38,952 nucleotides of DNA from Chloroflexaceae bacterium (lineage in GTDB: Bacteria > Chloroflexota > Chloroflexia > Chloroflexales > Chloroflexaceae), in NCBI GenBank assembly GCA_012032475.1, contig JAAUSY010000023.1, positions 1 through 38,952 on the forward strand. The letters are read 5' to 3'. Under the pieces are notes generated by a model. It did no database searches and was not told where the DNA came from. It was given only the letters and a program-made list of their open reading frames with translations. This document shows positions 28,467 to 37,000 of the stretch, piece by piece. The translations under genes and the position numbers were made by a program. Position 1 is the first letter of the stretch. Each line of letters begins with the position of its first letter.

Positions 28467-28494
28467 GGTTTGTGTGAGGAAAAAATCACAAACC
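28467..28494 (-). promoter_or_regulatory. Inverted repeat in the acl operon leader
   Basis: GGTTTGTG (28467-28474) and CACAAACC (28487-28494) form a perfect eight-pair stem about 87 bases before the aclB start. On the minus strand a short CACTTTTT follows, so it could act as an attenuator, or be a repressor-binding site. Confidence 0.45.
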
Positions 28495-28669
28495 TCCGGT
28501 TCAAGATGGTGGCAAGTATAACGTAGATGGGGACACTTTGCAATAGCGTTCGAGCAGGTGGCCCTGTTCAGTTTTTTGGGAAAAAGTGCGCCCGCCTTCC
28601 CCCCAATCCCCCGGACTCTTCCTCGAAATCTCCCCCGAACCCCTTCGGTTGCCACCCGGATGACCAGGC

Positions 28670-28697
28670 TTGCAACGAAGGCCACATATGGTATCAT
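28670..28697 (+). promoter_or_regulatory. Candidate promoter of the response regulator
   Basis: TTGCAA (28670-28675), 16 bases, TATCAT (28692-28697). Five of six bases match the consensus in the second box. It would give a leader of about 140 bases containing the stem-loop at 28767-28809. Confidence 0.5.
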
Positions 28698-28766
28698 GAT
28701 AGTCCGGGTGGGTACAAACCCGTTCTCCAGAAATATCAAGAAGAGCGTAACGATACCCTGATGTGA

Positions 28767-28809
28767 GGATTCAATCCTGGCTGCGGGGGCAGCAACCCTG
28801 GTTGAATCC
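28767..28809 (+). promoter_or_regulatory. Stem-loop in the response-regulator leader
   Basis: GGATTCAA-T-CC (28767 onward) pairs with GGTTGAATCC ending at 28809 (ten pairs, one bulge), enclosing an inner GCTGC/GCAGC hairpin. It ends 35 bases before the ATG at 28845. There is no T-run, so a cis-acting RNA or protein-binding structure is more likely than a terminator. Confidence 0.5.
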
Positions 28810-28844
28810 TGCGGGTATTGATGCAAGCTCCGGGGGGAAATCCT

Positions 28845-29261
28845 ATGACCTTGGAAACAGAATCAGACCAGGCGGTTCACGTACTCGTCGTCGAGGATGA
28901 TATCCACATTGGTCGCCTCATCGGGTTGACGATGCCTGCTCTGGGGATGCCCTACCGGTTTACCAATGTGATGAGTGCGATTGAGGCGCTGGAACTCTGG
29001 AAGAAAGAAACCTTCGATCTCCTCCTGACCGACTACAACCTGCCGGGCATGAATGGCCTTCAGCTCATTGACTCGCTTAAGAAGCAAGGGATCACCTCCC
29101 CCATGATTCTCTTCACCGCCTACGATACCCCCGAACTGGAGCGCAAAGCCCGCAATGCGGGAGTAGCGGCCTATCTATCCAAGCCATTCGCCATAGATGA
29201 ACTGATTGAAACCATCCGCATGCTGCTGCCCGAACGTACGCCGGTTGCTGACCGCGAGTAG
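28845..29261 (+). CDS. Single-domain response regulator
   Basis: A 138-residue receiver domain and nothing more. The acidic pocket is E17-D18-D19 (VLVVEDD), the phosphorylated Asp is D63 in LLTDYNLPGMNG, the switch Thr is in ILFTAYD, and the Lys is in YLSKPFA, so it should be functional. No DNA-binding or output domain, like CheY or Spo0F: it would act by protein contact or pass phosphate on. No kinase gene lies nearby. The ATG at 28845 is chosen over one 27 bases earlier because GGGGGGAAA sits just before it. A structured leader precedes it. Confidence 0.9.
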   Translation: MTLETESDQAVHVLVVEDDIHIGRLIGLTMPALGMPYRFTNVMSAIEALELWKKETFDLLLTDYNLPGMNGLQLIDSLKKQGITSPMILFTAYDTPELERKARNAGVAAYLSKPFAIDELIETIRMLLPERTPVADRE

Positions 29262-29293
29262 GGCCGGTGCGGCCAGTGACGAGCGGCGGTCAG

Positions 29294-29779
29294 TCAGGGG
29301 GAGATGGCCGGTGCTGGGGTCGGGGTGACCGTCGGGACGGCGGTTGCCACGGCTGATATCACATCCAGCACTTCAGCGGCCATCCAACCCTCAGTTCCGT
29401 CCGGCGTGGTGACCTGGTACCAGTTTTCGTGGCGGGCGTGGAGTATCACGCGCTCATCTTTCGAGAGGGTATAGAGAATGGGGTAATCTATGCCGGGGCC
29501 ACTTCGCACATTGGCAGCCACCACGGCCAACCCCTCCATTGAGAGCGGGGTCGGTGTAGGCGTGGGGGGGCCGGGGGTTGCGGTTGGCTCCGGAGTGGGG
29601 ATCGGGGTCTCCGGGGTGACGGTGGGAAGCCGGGCCAGGGTCGGAAAAGGTGACGGGCTTGGCGGAAGCGCACTGGTGATATAGTCACACTTTTCCAACT
29701 GGATGATGACGAGGCCTATGGCGAGGATAGGGCCAATCTTCAAGAACACGGTTGCCAGCGACGATGCGGCCATCTCCAA
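29294..29779 (-). CDS. Membrane-anchored SH3b protein
   Basis: A 161-residue protein. One membrane helix at about residues 10-28 (VFLKIGPILAIGLVIIQLEK), a Pro/Thr-rich spacer (about 40-80), then a bacterial SH3 domain (about 83-140: VVAANVRSGPGIDYPILYTL ... NWYQVTTPDGTEGWMAAEVL), and a Pro-rich tail. The SH3b domain is expected outside the cell, bound to wall polymers. The start is TTG at 29779 with AAGGAG at six bases, or ATG at 29773. It lies tail to tail with the response regulator. Confidence 0.8.
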   Translation of the reverse strand: MEMAASSLATVFLKIGPILAIGLVIIQLEKCDYITSALPPSPSPFPTLARLPTVTPETPIPTPEPTATPGPPTPTPTPLSMEGLAVVAANVRSGPGIDYPILYTLSKDERVILHARHENWYQVTTPDGTEGWMAAEVLDVISAVATAVPTVTPTPAPAISP

Positions 29780-29950
29780 ACCTTGCTCCTTCTGAATACC
29801 AGAGGTGTTTTATCCTCTCAATCTTCCTTCTTCCTTTCGGAAATTGGAAAGGACCAGCGTTGCCCGAAGGGATGAGAAGGACTTTCCCTCCTTCCCCCCC
29901 TTGCGAGCACTGGCCCTTCATAGGCTTTATGGCCTTTTCTGGTTGAAACC

Positions 29951-30027
29951 TGGTCGGGGCGAGTGGATTTGAACCACCGACCTCCGCGACCCGAACGCGG
30001 CGCTCTACCAGGCTGAGCCACGCCCCG
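29951..30027 (-). tRNA. tRNA-Pro (CGG)
   Basis: Acceptor CGGGGCG/CGCCCCG, anticodon stem CCGCG/CGCGG with loop TTCGGGT giving CGG, T-loop TTCAAAT, encoded CCA. It lies 18 bases downstream of tRNA-Leu in the same unit. Confidence 0.95.
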
Positions 30028-30045
30028 TCCGACCGGTTTGCTGCC

Positions 30046-30131
30046 TGGTGCCGAAGGTGGGAGTCGAACCCACATGAGGTTGCCCTCACCTGGGTTTGAG
30101 CCAGGCGCGTCTGCCATTCCGCCACTTCGGC
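30046..30131 (-). tRNA. tRNA-Leu (CAA)
   Basis: An 86-base class II tRNA: acceptor GCCGAAG/CTTCGGC, anticodon loop CTCAAAC giving CAA, a long variable arm (TGAGGGCAACCTCA), T-loop TTCGACT and an encoded CCA. Confidence 0.95.
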
Positions 30132-30141
30132 ACCCGGTTAG

Positions 30142-30170
30142 ATTATAGCAGAGGCACCGGCTCCCGTCAA
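30142..30170 (-). promoter_or_regulatory. Promoter of the tRNA-Leu/tRNA-Pro unit
   Basis: TTGACG (30165-30170), 17 bases, TATAAT (30142-30147) on the minus strand, about ten bases before the tRNA-Leu 5' end. Near-consensus housekeeping promoter. Confidence 0.9.
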
Positions 30171-30210
30171 TGGGGAGAAAAAGAAAAGGCTCAGGTGAGG
30201 AAACGCGCCA

Positions 30211-30239
30211 TTGACAGACCGGCGGCTTCGGGGTATATA
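30211..30239 (+). promoter_or_regulatory. Promoter of the HprK-like / surface protein / serS unit
   Basis: TTGACA (30211-30216), 17 bases, TATATA (30234-30239), about 60 bases before the kinase-like start codon. It is back to back with the tRNA promoter. Confidence 0.75.
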
Positions 30240-30298
30240 TAGTCCAGACCTATCACAGACCCAACGCATCCTGTGTTCTCCTGTGTTATCCTATAGCT

Positions 30299-31176
30299 AT
30301 GGATGACCCGATGGCTCTGCCCGAAGTGAAGATGGCGACCTTTTCCCTCGCTATCGCCGGTCTGCGGATGATGGTGGCCGGCCCGATATTGCGCTCATGG
30401 CCCGGCTCCAGCAGCCCTACCGGCCCTTTCAGGTCGTTGCTCCGGCGGCTGCCCCCCCGCCCCATCTGACCATTCAGCTTTGCCCAAACTACCCCTTCCG
30501 ACCGGCTGGTTCTCGCGCCGATCCGGTGACCTTTTGCCACGGGACCGCACGGATTGCCACCCCCACCTGCGAGGGGACGATTGATCTGGAGCGGGGACAG
30601 GCCCGCCTGGCGCTTGCCGAAGCACCGGCGACCTGCGCCACCCGGACCGCGTCGGATGTGGAATATATGCTCCGGGTAGCCTGTGCGCTGCTCGCGTTCC
30701 GTGCTGGCGGCGTGCTGTTCCACGGAGCGGGGATTGTGCGCCACGGACGGGCCTACCTGTTCTTCGGGCACTCTGGCAGCGGCAAGACGACTGCTGCCCG
30801 CCTCTCACCCGATGACCTGGTGCTGAACGATGACCTGGTGGTTGTGATGCCCCACAACGGGGCGTGGATGGTGCATGCGACCCCCTTTACGAACCCTACC
30901 CAGGTCGGGGCGACTGGCCCCGCCGCCGCCCCCCTGGGGGCGATGCTCCGGCTGGTCAAGAGCCAGCGAGTGGCGATTGAGCCGGTGGGAGCGGGGCGAA
31001 TGCTCGCGGAGGTGCTAGCCAGCATCCCGGTGCTTCCGTCCAACCCGGAATATCCTGGTCGCCTTCTGGAATGGGGGCAGCAGTTGCTTCAGCAAGTTCC
31101 CGCCTATCGGCTGCACTTCCTGCGCGATGCCTCGTTCTGGCAGGTCGTTGAGCCTCTGGGAGCGCGAGAAGCATGA
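30299..31176 (+). CDS. HprK-like P-loop kinase-fold protein (frameshifted)
   Basis: The long frame starts at 30397, but an upstream frame from ATG 30299 encodes MDDPMALPEVKMATFSLAIA and GLRMMVAGP, which joins it as AGP-DIALMARLQQPYRPF if one C is restored at 30383-30385. The repaired length is 292 residues. The C-terminal half carries a Walker A loop FFGHSGSGKTTA, then a DDLV pair (NDDLVVV) and a PF-NPTQVG segment, as in the HPr-kinase C-terminal domain. True HprK phosphorylates HPr. These shorter relatives are often found beside peptide-modification or glycosyl genes, and their substrates are mostly unknown. First gene of a three-gene unit. No PTS gene is nearby, so I would not call it hprK. 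Confidence 0.75.
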
Positions 31177-31218
31177 GCAAGGCAAGAAGGGCAAGAGGAG
31201 CAGGGAGAAGGTTTGGAC

Positions 31219-32562
31219 ATGGAGGGTGAGAAAAGAAGTTCCTGGTTGGTTGCGAGCGGTCTGTGCTGGCTGCTGATTATATGGTGCTGGGCAGCAGACC
31301 ACGACCACGCCCATTCTTGGTCTGCCACCAGCGGAACCGCTCTGATTGACACGGAATGGGTCCAGATCAACGACGGAGCGTTCGGGATGGCAAGCGGGGG
31401 GGGATACGGTTCTGAAGAGGGCTACGAGGTACTGGTCTTCCACGACCAGATCTACGTTGGGATGGAGGCCGACAACCAGTTTGGGGCGCGTCTCTGGCGC
31501 ACCCGGAAGGGCATCACCCGGCCATCCAGCCAGGATGATTGGGAAGAGGTGGCCGGCTCATTCCGCAACCTGCCCTATGGCAACCCCTACGCGCATATCT
31601 ACGCGGCTCCCTTCGGGAACGACCGTCGCCAGAGCGGGGCCCTGCAGAATGACCACATTGACAGTCTGGCGGAGTTCGATGGTATGCTCTATGCCAGCAC
31701 AGCGAATGGAGGCGACACGCGCCAGGGGACCCTGATCTATCGCAGCCCCTCCGGCAACGCCCTGACCTGGACCCAGGTCATCACACCGGGGTTCGGTGAT
31801 GTCAACAACACCAATTTCAAGGACATGCAAGTCTTTGATGGGTGGCTGTGCGGAGGCACCCAGAACAGCGTCACCGGGGCACAGGTCTGGTGCTCGGAAG
31901 ATGGAACCCATTGGAAGCAGAAGAACGTCAGCGGCTTCGGAGACCAGACCCACCGCGGCATCTGGTCGGGATACGTCTTTCAGGATGCGCTGTATGTTGG
32001 CGTTCACACGACCGATGGCTTGCGCGAAAAGGGGAAGCTCTTCCGAACGACCAGCCTGGCAGGGAAGCCGCAGTGGGACGAAGTCTACAGCGGGCCGGTC
32101 GGCAGCGTCCGGGTTGATATCCTGGGCGACATGGAAGGGTTCCTCTACGTTGCCACCTCCAGCGCCAACGGCATCGCTATCTATCGCAGCAGCACCGGCG
32201 ACGCGGGGTCGTGGAGCCGCGTGAGCACACCGGGCATCGTCGGCAACGTTGCCAACCGCAGCACGGTGGTGGATGGAGCAACGGTCTATCACCAGGCGCT
32301 CTATGTTGCAGTTTCGAACACGTCCGAGGGGGTGAGCGTCTGGCGGACTACGGGCACGCTGGAGCGGGGGTTGGTAGACTGGGAGCAGGTGGGGGCCGCG
32401 GGGTTGGGCGACCCGCAGAATGTCCACGCCCAACTGCTGGCATTTCACGATGACCTGTATGCCTGGACTTCGAACTACGCGACCGGGCAGCAGGTGCGGC
32501 AAACCTCCGTTCCCCCGCCGCCCCGGCGGGTGCATCTCCCGCTTATCATTCGGCACGAGTGA
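31219..32562 (+). CDS. Secreted beta-propeller-like surface protein with LPLIIR tail
   Basis: The protein has 447 residues. AGAAGG seven bases before the ATG at 31219 supports this start over an in-frame TTG at 31213. A signal peptide covers residues about 7-30. The rest is a chain of beta blades with recurring 'LYVG/A ... G-LWRT/IYRS ... W-V' patterns (IYVGMEADNQFGARLWRT, LYASTANGGDTRQGTLIYRS, LYVGVHTTDG, LYVAVSNTSEG), fitting a sialidase-like or exo-type propeller, but no catalytic Asp-box series is clear. It ends PPPPRRVHLPLIIRHE, the same tail type as in the Kelch operon. It sits between the HprK-like gene (42-base gap) and serS. An extracellular binding role is inferred. Confidence 0.75.
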   Translation: MEGEKRSSWLVASGLCWLLIIWCWAADHDHAHSWSATSGTALIDTEWVQINDGAFGMASGGGYGSEEGYEVLVFHDQIYVGMEADNQFGARLWRTRKGITRPSSQDDWEEVAGSFRNLPYGNPYAHIYAAPFGNDRRQSGALQNDHIDSLAEFDGMLYASTANGGDTRQGTLIYRSPSGNALTWTQVITPGFGDVNNTNFKDMQVFDGWLCGGTQNSVTGAQVWCSEDGTHWKQKNVSGFGDQTHRGIWSGYVFQDALYVGVHTTDGLREKGKLFRTTSLAGKPQWDEVYSGPVGSVRVDILGDMEGFLYVATSSANGIAIYRSSTGDAGSWSRVSTPGIVGNVANRSTVVDGATVYHQALYVAVSNTSEGVSVWRTTGTLERGLVDWEQVGAAGLGDPQNVHAQLLAFHDDLYAWTSNYATGQQVRQTSVPPPPRRVHLPLIIRHE

Positions 32563-32634
32563 CGGGTGGTGAGTGGCGCGAGTGGCAAGAGATTCAAGAA
32601 AGTAACGGTAAAATCACAGGAGCAACAGAAAGAG

Positions 32635-33909
32635 ATGCTTGATATCAAATGTATTCGCGAACAGCCGGAGTGGGTGAAGCAACAGCTTGCCCGCGCCGGG
32701 GTCGAAGGCGAGAAGATTGACGCGGCCCTGGCCTTTGATGAGCAGCGGCGAACGTTGTTGCAAGAGGTTGAGGCGCTGAAGGCCGAACGCAACCGAGGCT
32801 CGAAGGAAATCAGCAAGATGAAAGACGCCGCGGAGCGGGAAGCCCGCATTGCGGCCATGCGCGACGTGGGCGACCGGATTGCCGAACTGGACCGCACCGT
32901 CGCGGAGGTGGAGGAACAGCAGCAGAGACTGCTGCTGGAAATTCGCAACCTGCCCCACCCCGATGTTCCCGATGGCCCCGACGAAGACCACAACGTGGTC
33001 ATCTCACAGGAAGGTGAGCCGCAGGACCTGGGCTTCTCCCCGCGTCCCCATTGGGAACTGGGCGAGATGGCAGGCACGATTGACTTTGAGCGCGGGGTCA
33101 AGCTCGCCGGCTCGCGCTTCTATGTGCTCAGGGGAGCAGGGGCGCGGCTCCAACGGGCGCTCATCCAGTGGTTGCTGGATTTTCACCTCGCGCAGGGCTA
33201 CCAGGAAGTGTACCTGCCGTTTGTAGTGAAAGAGCACTGCATGCTGGGGGCCGGGCAGCTTCCGAAGTTCCGCGACAACCTCTACCGCGACGAAGATGCT
33301 GGGCTGTGGTTGGTACCCACCGCCGAAGTGCCGCTGACTAACCTCTACGCCGATGAAATCCTGGAGCGGTCTCACCTGCCCATCCACCTGTGCGCCTATA
33401 CGCCCTGTTTCCGCCGCGAGCAGATGAGCGCCGGGCGCGACGTGCGCGGTATCAAGCGTGGGCACCAGTTCGACAAAGTCGAGATGTATAAGTTTGTCCT
33501 GCCGGAGACGAGCTACGACGAGCTTGAGAAGCTCCGCGGCGATGCTGCGGCGACGTGCCGGGCGCTGAAGATCCCCTTCCGCACCAAGCTGCTCTGCACC
33601 GGCGATATGGGGTTTGCCTCAACCAAAACCTACGATATCGAGCTGTGGGCACCGGGACAGGGCGAATGGCTCGAAGTGAGTTCGTGCAGCAATGTCGAAG
33701 ACTTCCAGGCGCGGCGGGCCAACATCCGCTACCGCCCGGAGCCGGGGGCCAGGCCAGAGTTTCTCCACACGCTCAACGGCTCCGGCCTGGGGGTGCCCCG
33801 CACCATCATCGCCATTATGGAGAACTACCAGCAGGAGGATGGCAGCATCGTGGTGCCGGAGGTGCTGCGGCCCTATATGGGGGCGGAGGTCATCGCCTGC
33901 CAGCAATGA
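32635..33909 (+). CDS. serS: Serine-tRNA ligase
   Basis: A 424-residue class II synthetase charging tRNA-Ser. The ATG at 32635 is the family's usual start ([19 protein letters not shown]); AGGAG lies about 13 bases upstream. Residues about 30-105 form the two-helix coiled-coil arm that holds the tRNA ([20 protein letters not shown] ... [13 protein letters not shown]). The catalytic core has motif 2 at [20 protein letters not shown] with HQFDKVEM, the substrate loop [15 protein letters not shown], and motif 3 at [20 protein letters not shown]. It is complete and appears functional. An essential housekeeping gene placed last in a unit with two accessory-type genes. Confidence 0.97.
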   Translation: MLDIKCIREQPEWVKQQLARAGVEGEKIDAALAFDEQRRTLLQEVEALKAERNRGSKEISKMKDAAEREARIAAMRDVGDRIAELDRTVAEVEEQQQRLLLEIRNLPHPDVPDGPDEDHNVVISQEGEPQDLGFSPRPHWELGEMAGTIDFERGVKLAGSRFYVLRGAGARLQRALIQWLLDFHLAQGYQEVYLPFVVKEHCMLGAGQLPKFRDNLYRDEDAGLWLVPTAEVPLTNLYADEILERSHLPIHLCAYTPCFRREQMSAGRDVRGIKRGHQFDKVEMYKFVLPETSYDELEKLRGDAAATCRALKIPFRTKLLCTGDMGFASTKTYDIELWAPGQGEWLEVSSCSNVEDFQARRANIRYRPEPGARPEFLHTLNGSGLGVPRTIIAIMENYQQEDGSIVVPEVLRPYMGAEVIACQQ

Positions 33910-33930
33910 GCGTGATGAACAATGAGTAAT

Positions 33931-33981
33931 GAGTGACGAGTGATGAGTAGCGGGAGTTTCGTCACTGGCTGCCCGTCACTC
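33931..33981. terminator. Inverted repeat between convergent serS and the giant surface protein gene
   Basis: GAGTGACG (33931-33938) and CGTCACTC (33974-33981) pair perfectly around a 35-base spacer that itself holds degenerate GAGTGA/GTCACT units. Its position between two convergent stops suggests a bidirectional terminator. No T-run is present. Confidence 0.4.
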
Positions 33982-34017
33982 GCCACTGCTTCATAGAGCC
34001 GCGCCCGCGGGGCTACG

Positions 34018-37000
34018 CTACGGACCGGCGGCGAAGTTGTTGCCCACCTCCGTCGCGCTCAGCGCCCGGCGATACAGAGTCACCTGATAATACTCCCCAA
34101 GCCAGCTTCGACCACCACCAAACTCGTTTGCCAGCGCCAGGCGGTACGTATCATCCCAGTTCGAGAAATCCCCCCCAATTGAGCCACTGACGCTGCTCAC
34201 GCCATCAAGGTAGAGGTTCGTGTTCCCCGATGCATCGCGGGTATAGACCACGTGGGTCAGGCCAAGCGTCAGGCTCCCGTCCGGCGTCGTCAACGCACCG
34301 GTCATCCCATTCAAATCGGTAGCCGTGGTGCGCAGGCGGAAGCTGTAGCGGTCGTCCGGGGTTCCCATGACCTGCCCATGCGCCAGGGTAAAGTTGCGAT
34401 AGCTCGTATCCGCTGAAAGCGTCACGATACGCGAGGGAGTGCCCTGAACCAGGGCAGACGGTTGGACCCACGCCTCAACCGTCAATTCGTTGCTGGCTTT
34501 GGCTGCATTGATAATCTTCGTGGCCGCCCCGCTGGATGCAATGATCGTTGCCGTGTCAACCGAAAGCCCCCCGGAAATCCAGGTTGCCGCCAGCGGGTCA
34601 CTCAGCGTCAGGTCCAGTGGGGTCCCAACGCCCGACACATCCCGAACCACGGTGCCGCTTCCCTCCTCAAACGTGTAGAGGGCCACCAGGCTGTCGCTGC
34701 CCTCGTATGCGCCCATATCACACTGCACCATGGGCCGCGAGACACCGCGCTGGTCGGTCGCAACCGCACACTCCGCCGGCGGGATAACATCGAAGGCCGG
34801 GCTGCCCGTCTGCAAGGCATGCGTCTCCGTTGCGCCGCCGTTGTCTTGCAGCGGGACGAGCAGTGGGTCAACCCCGGTGAGGTTGCCGTCGTATCGCCGC
34901 CTATCGTGCAGCCGGCCGGGTTTTCAACCAGGTTGTAGCGCTGCGAGGTGATATTCCCCCGGCACTCAGTCCCGGTCGGGGCGGTATTGTCGGCCAGAAC
35001 CGACTGTTTGATTCTGGACCAGCCAAAGCCCATCCCGGCATCATAGTAGATGCCGCCACCCTCATCACTTGCCAGGTTGCTGCTGACGGTGCTGCTGGTC
35101 AGCGATAGCTGCCCCATATTGTTGTAGATACCGCCGCCATCGTTATTCGAGGCGGTGTTGCCGCTGACGGTGCTGTTGGTGAGCACGACCACTCCCATGA
35201 ACGTACTGATACCCCCACCGCTATTTTCCGCCGTATTCCCGCTGAGAGTGCTGCCAGTGAGCGTCGTATTGCCGGCGAACGTACTGATACCGCCACCATA
35301 GCTATCGGCAGCATTCCCACTCACGGTAGTGTCCATGATGGTCATCGTTCCGCCATTCTGAATGCCGCCGCCAAACGATTCGGACGCGTTATTCAAGAAC
35401 TGATTGCGGTTTACCACCATCGTCCCGGCATTATAGAGACCTCCCCCCATCCCACTGCCGGTCGCACGGTTATTCTGAACCACGGTGGCATTCAGATACA
35501 GTGTTCCCATGTTCAGGATGCCGCCACCATTACTATCAACAACCCGCCCTTCCTGGATGGTCACATCGTCAATGGTCGCGGTGACCCCGCCGTTGATAGA
35601 GAATATGCGGCTAGCGTTGTTGCCACTGATGGCTATCAGGGAGGAGCCGGGGCCGTCTATCGTCAGGTCTTTGTTGATGGTAATCTGCCCGCTGGTCAGA
35701 CGGATAACCCCTGTGGTACAGAACAGGATGGTATCGCCACTGCTGGCGTTCAGCACCACCTGACGCAGCGAGCCGGAGCCACTGTTGTTCGTATTGGTCA
35801 CTTTGTTCGCCGTCGTATCCTCGATGGTCAGGGTCGCGGTCTTCGGGGTGCCCGGCGACACCCGGACCGGGTTGAGCAACGACAGGTTGACCGTTTCGTT
35901 CGGTGTGGTCGTATCACAGCTATCTATCACGGTCACGGTGAAGGTCTGCGTGGTCATGCCGGGCAGGAAGATCAGGGTCCCACTGGTTGGCACGTAGTCG
36001 CTCCCTGCGGTCGCCGTACCATCGCTGGTCGTGTAATCCACCGACACACTCTGGGTCGAGGCCATCGAAAGGGTGACGTTGATCATGACGGTGCTGTCCC
36101 GCTCACTCACGGTGTAGTCTGTCGCGCTGAACTGCACCCGAATGCCGCGGTATTCAACTGCGCCGCTATCGCACAAGGCTCCGTCGGGTCGGGCAACGCC
36201 GCGCTGGTCGGTTGCAACCCCACATGCCCCCACCGGGATGGTGTCAACCGCCGGACTGCCCGGCAGCAGGGCATGGGTCCAGGTCGGGCCGCCGTTGTCT
36301 TGCAGCGGGCCGAGCAGCGGGTCCAGGGGGCTGGCACTGCTGCCTACCTGGTCGCCATTGACTCCATCGGTGAAACCAGTACAACCATCATAGTTGCCAA
36401 TGACGTTAGACCCACCTGACGCAAAGTCCCGGCGGCAGTCGGGGCCATCAATACCGGCCCGATTATTTGCAATGATACTCTGGGTCACGGTCACTGCATC
36501 AACCCCAAGCACTGAAACATAGAAGCCGCCACCATTACTGTCAGCTTCGTTGTTGGTGATGGTGCTGTTGCTAACTTCGGTGGTCAGGTAGCGAGCAAAA
36601 ATACCCCCGCCGTTTTGCGCTGCCTGGTTGCCACTGATGGTACTGTTCTCAACATCCATCATGGAATATTCGCCGCGGATACCCCCACCATCCAGCGTGA
36701 CCGTGTTGCTCTGGATCGTCGTGCTGACTACTTTCAGGCTGGCCTGGTCCGCGGCAGATGTTCCCGCGCTATTGACACCACCGCCGTGAGCGGCGGCATT
36801 CTCGCCCACGATGCTGTTGATCAATTCCAGCGTTCTTTCGTTCTGGATACCACCACCGTCGTTGCCCGCAGTGTTGCCGCTAACGGTGCTGCTGGTCAGG
36901 GTCAGTGTGCCGCCTTCGTTGTCCACCCCGCCACCGTCCTGACTGGCAGTGTTGCCACTGATGGTGCTGCCAGTCAGGGTGACCGTTCCGGTCTCCTGGT

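Larger units (their letters stand above)
28381..28844. other. Divergent intergenic region between acl operon and response regulator
   Basis: 464 bases without a credible gene. It holds the acl leader with an inverted repeat at 28467-28494, a candidate plus-strand promoter at 28670-28697 and a stem-loop at 28767-28809 in the response-regulator leader. The stretch 28500-28660 is C-rich and shows nothing I can name. Confidence 0.6.

Noticed and set aside
30299-31176. Naming the P-loop protein hprK
   Set aside because: It is shorter than true HPr kinase, the N-terminal domain differs, and no PTS gene is near.
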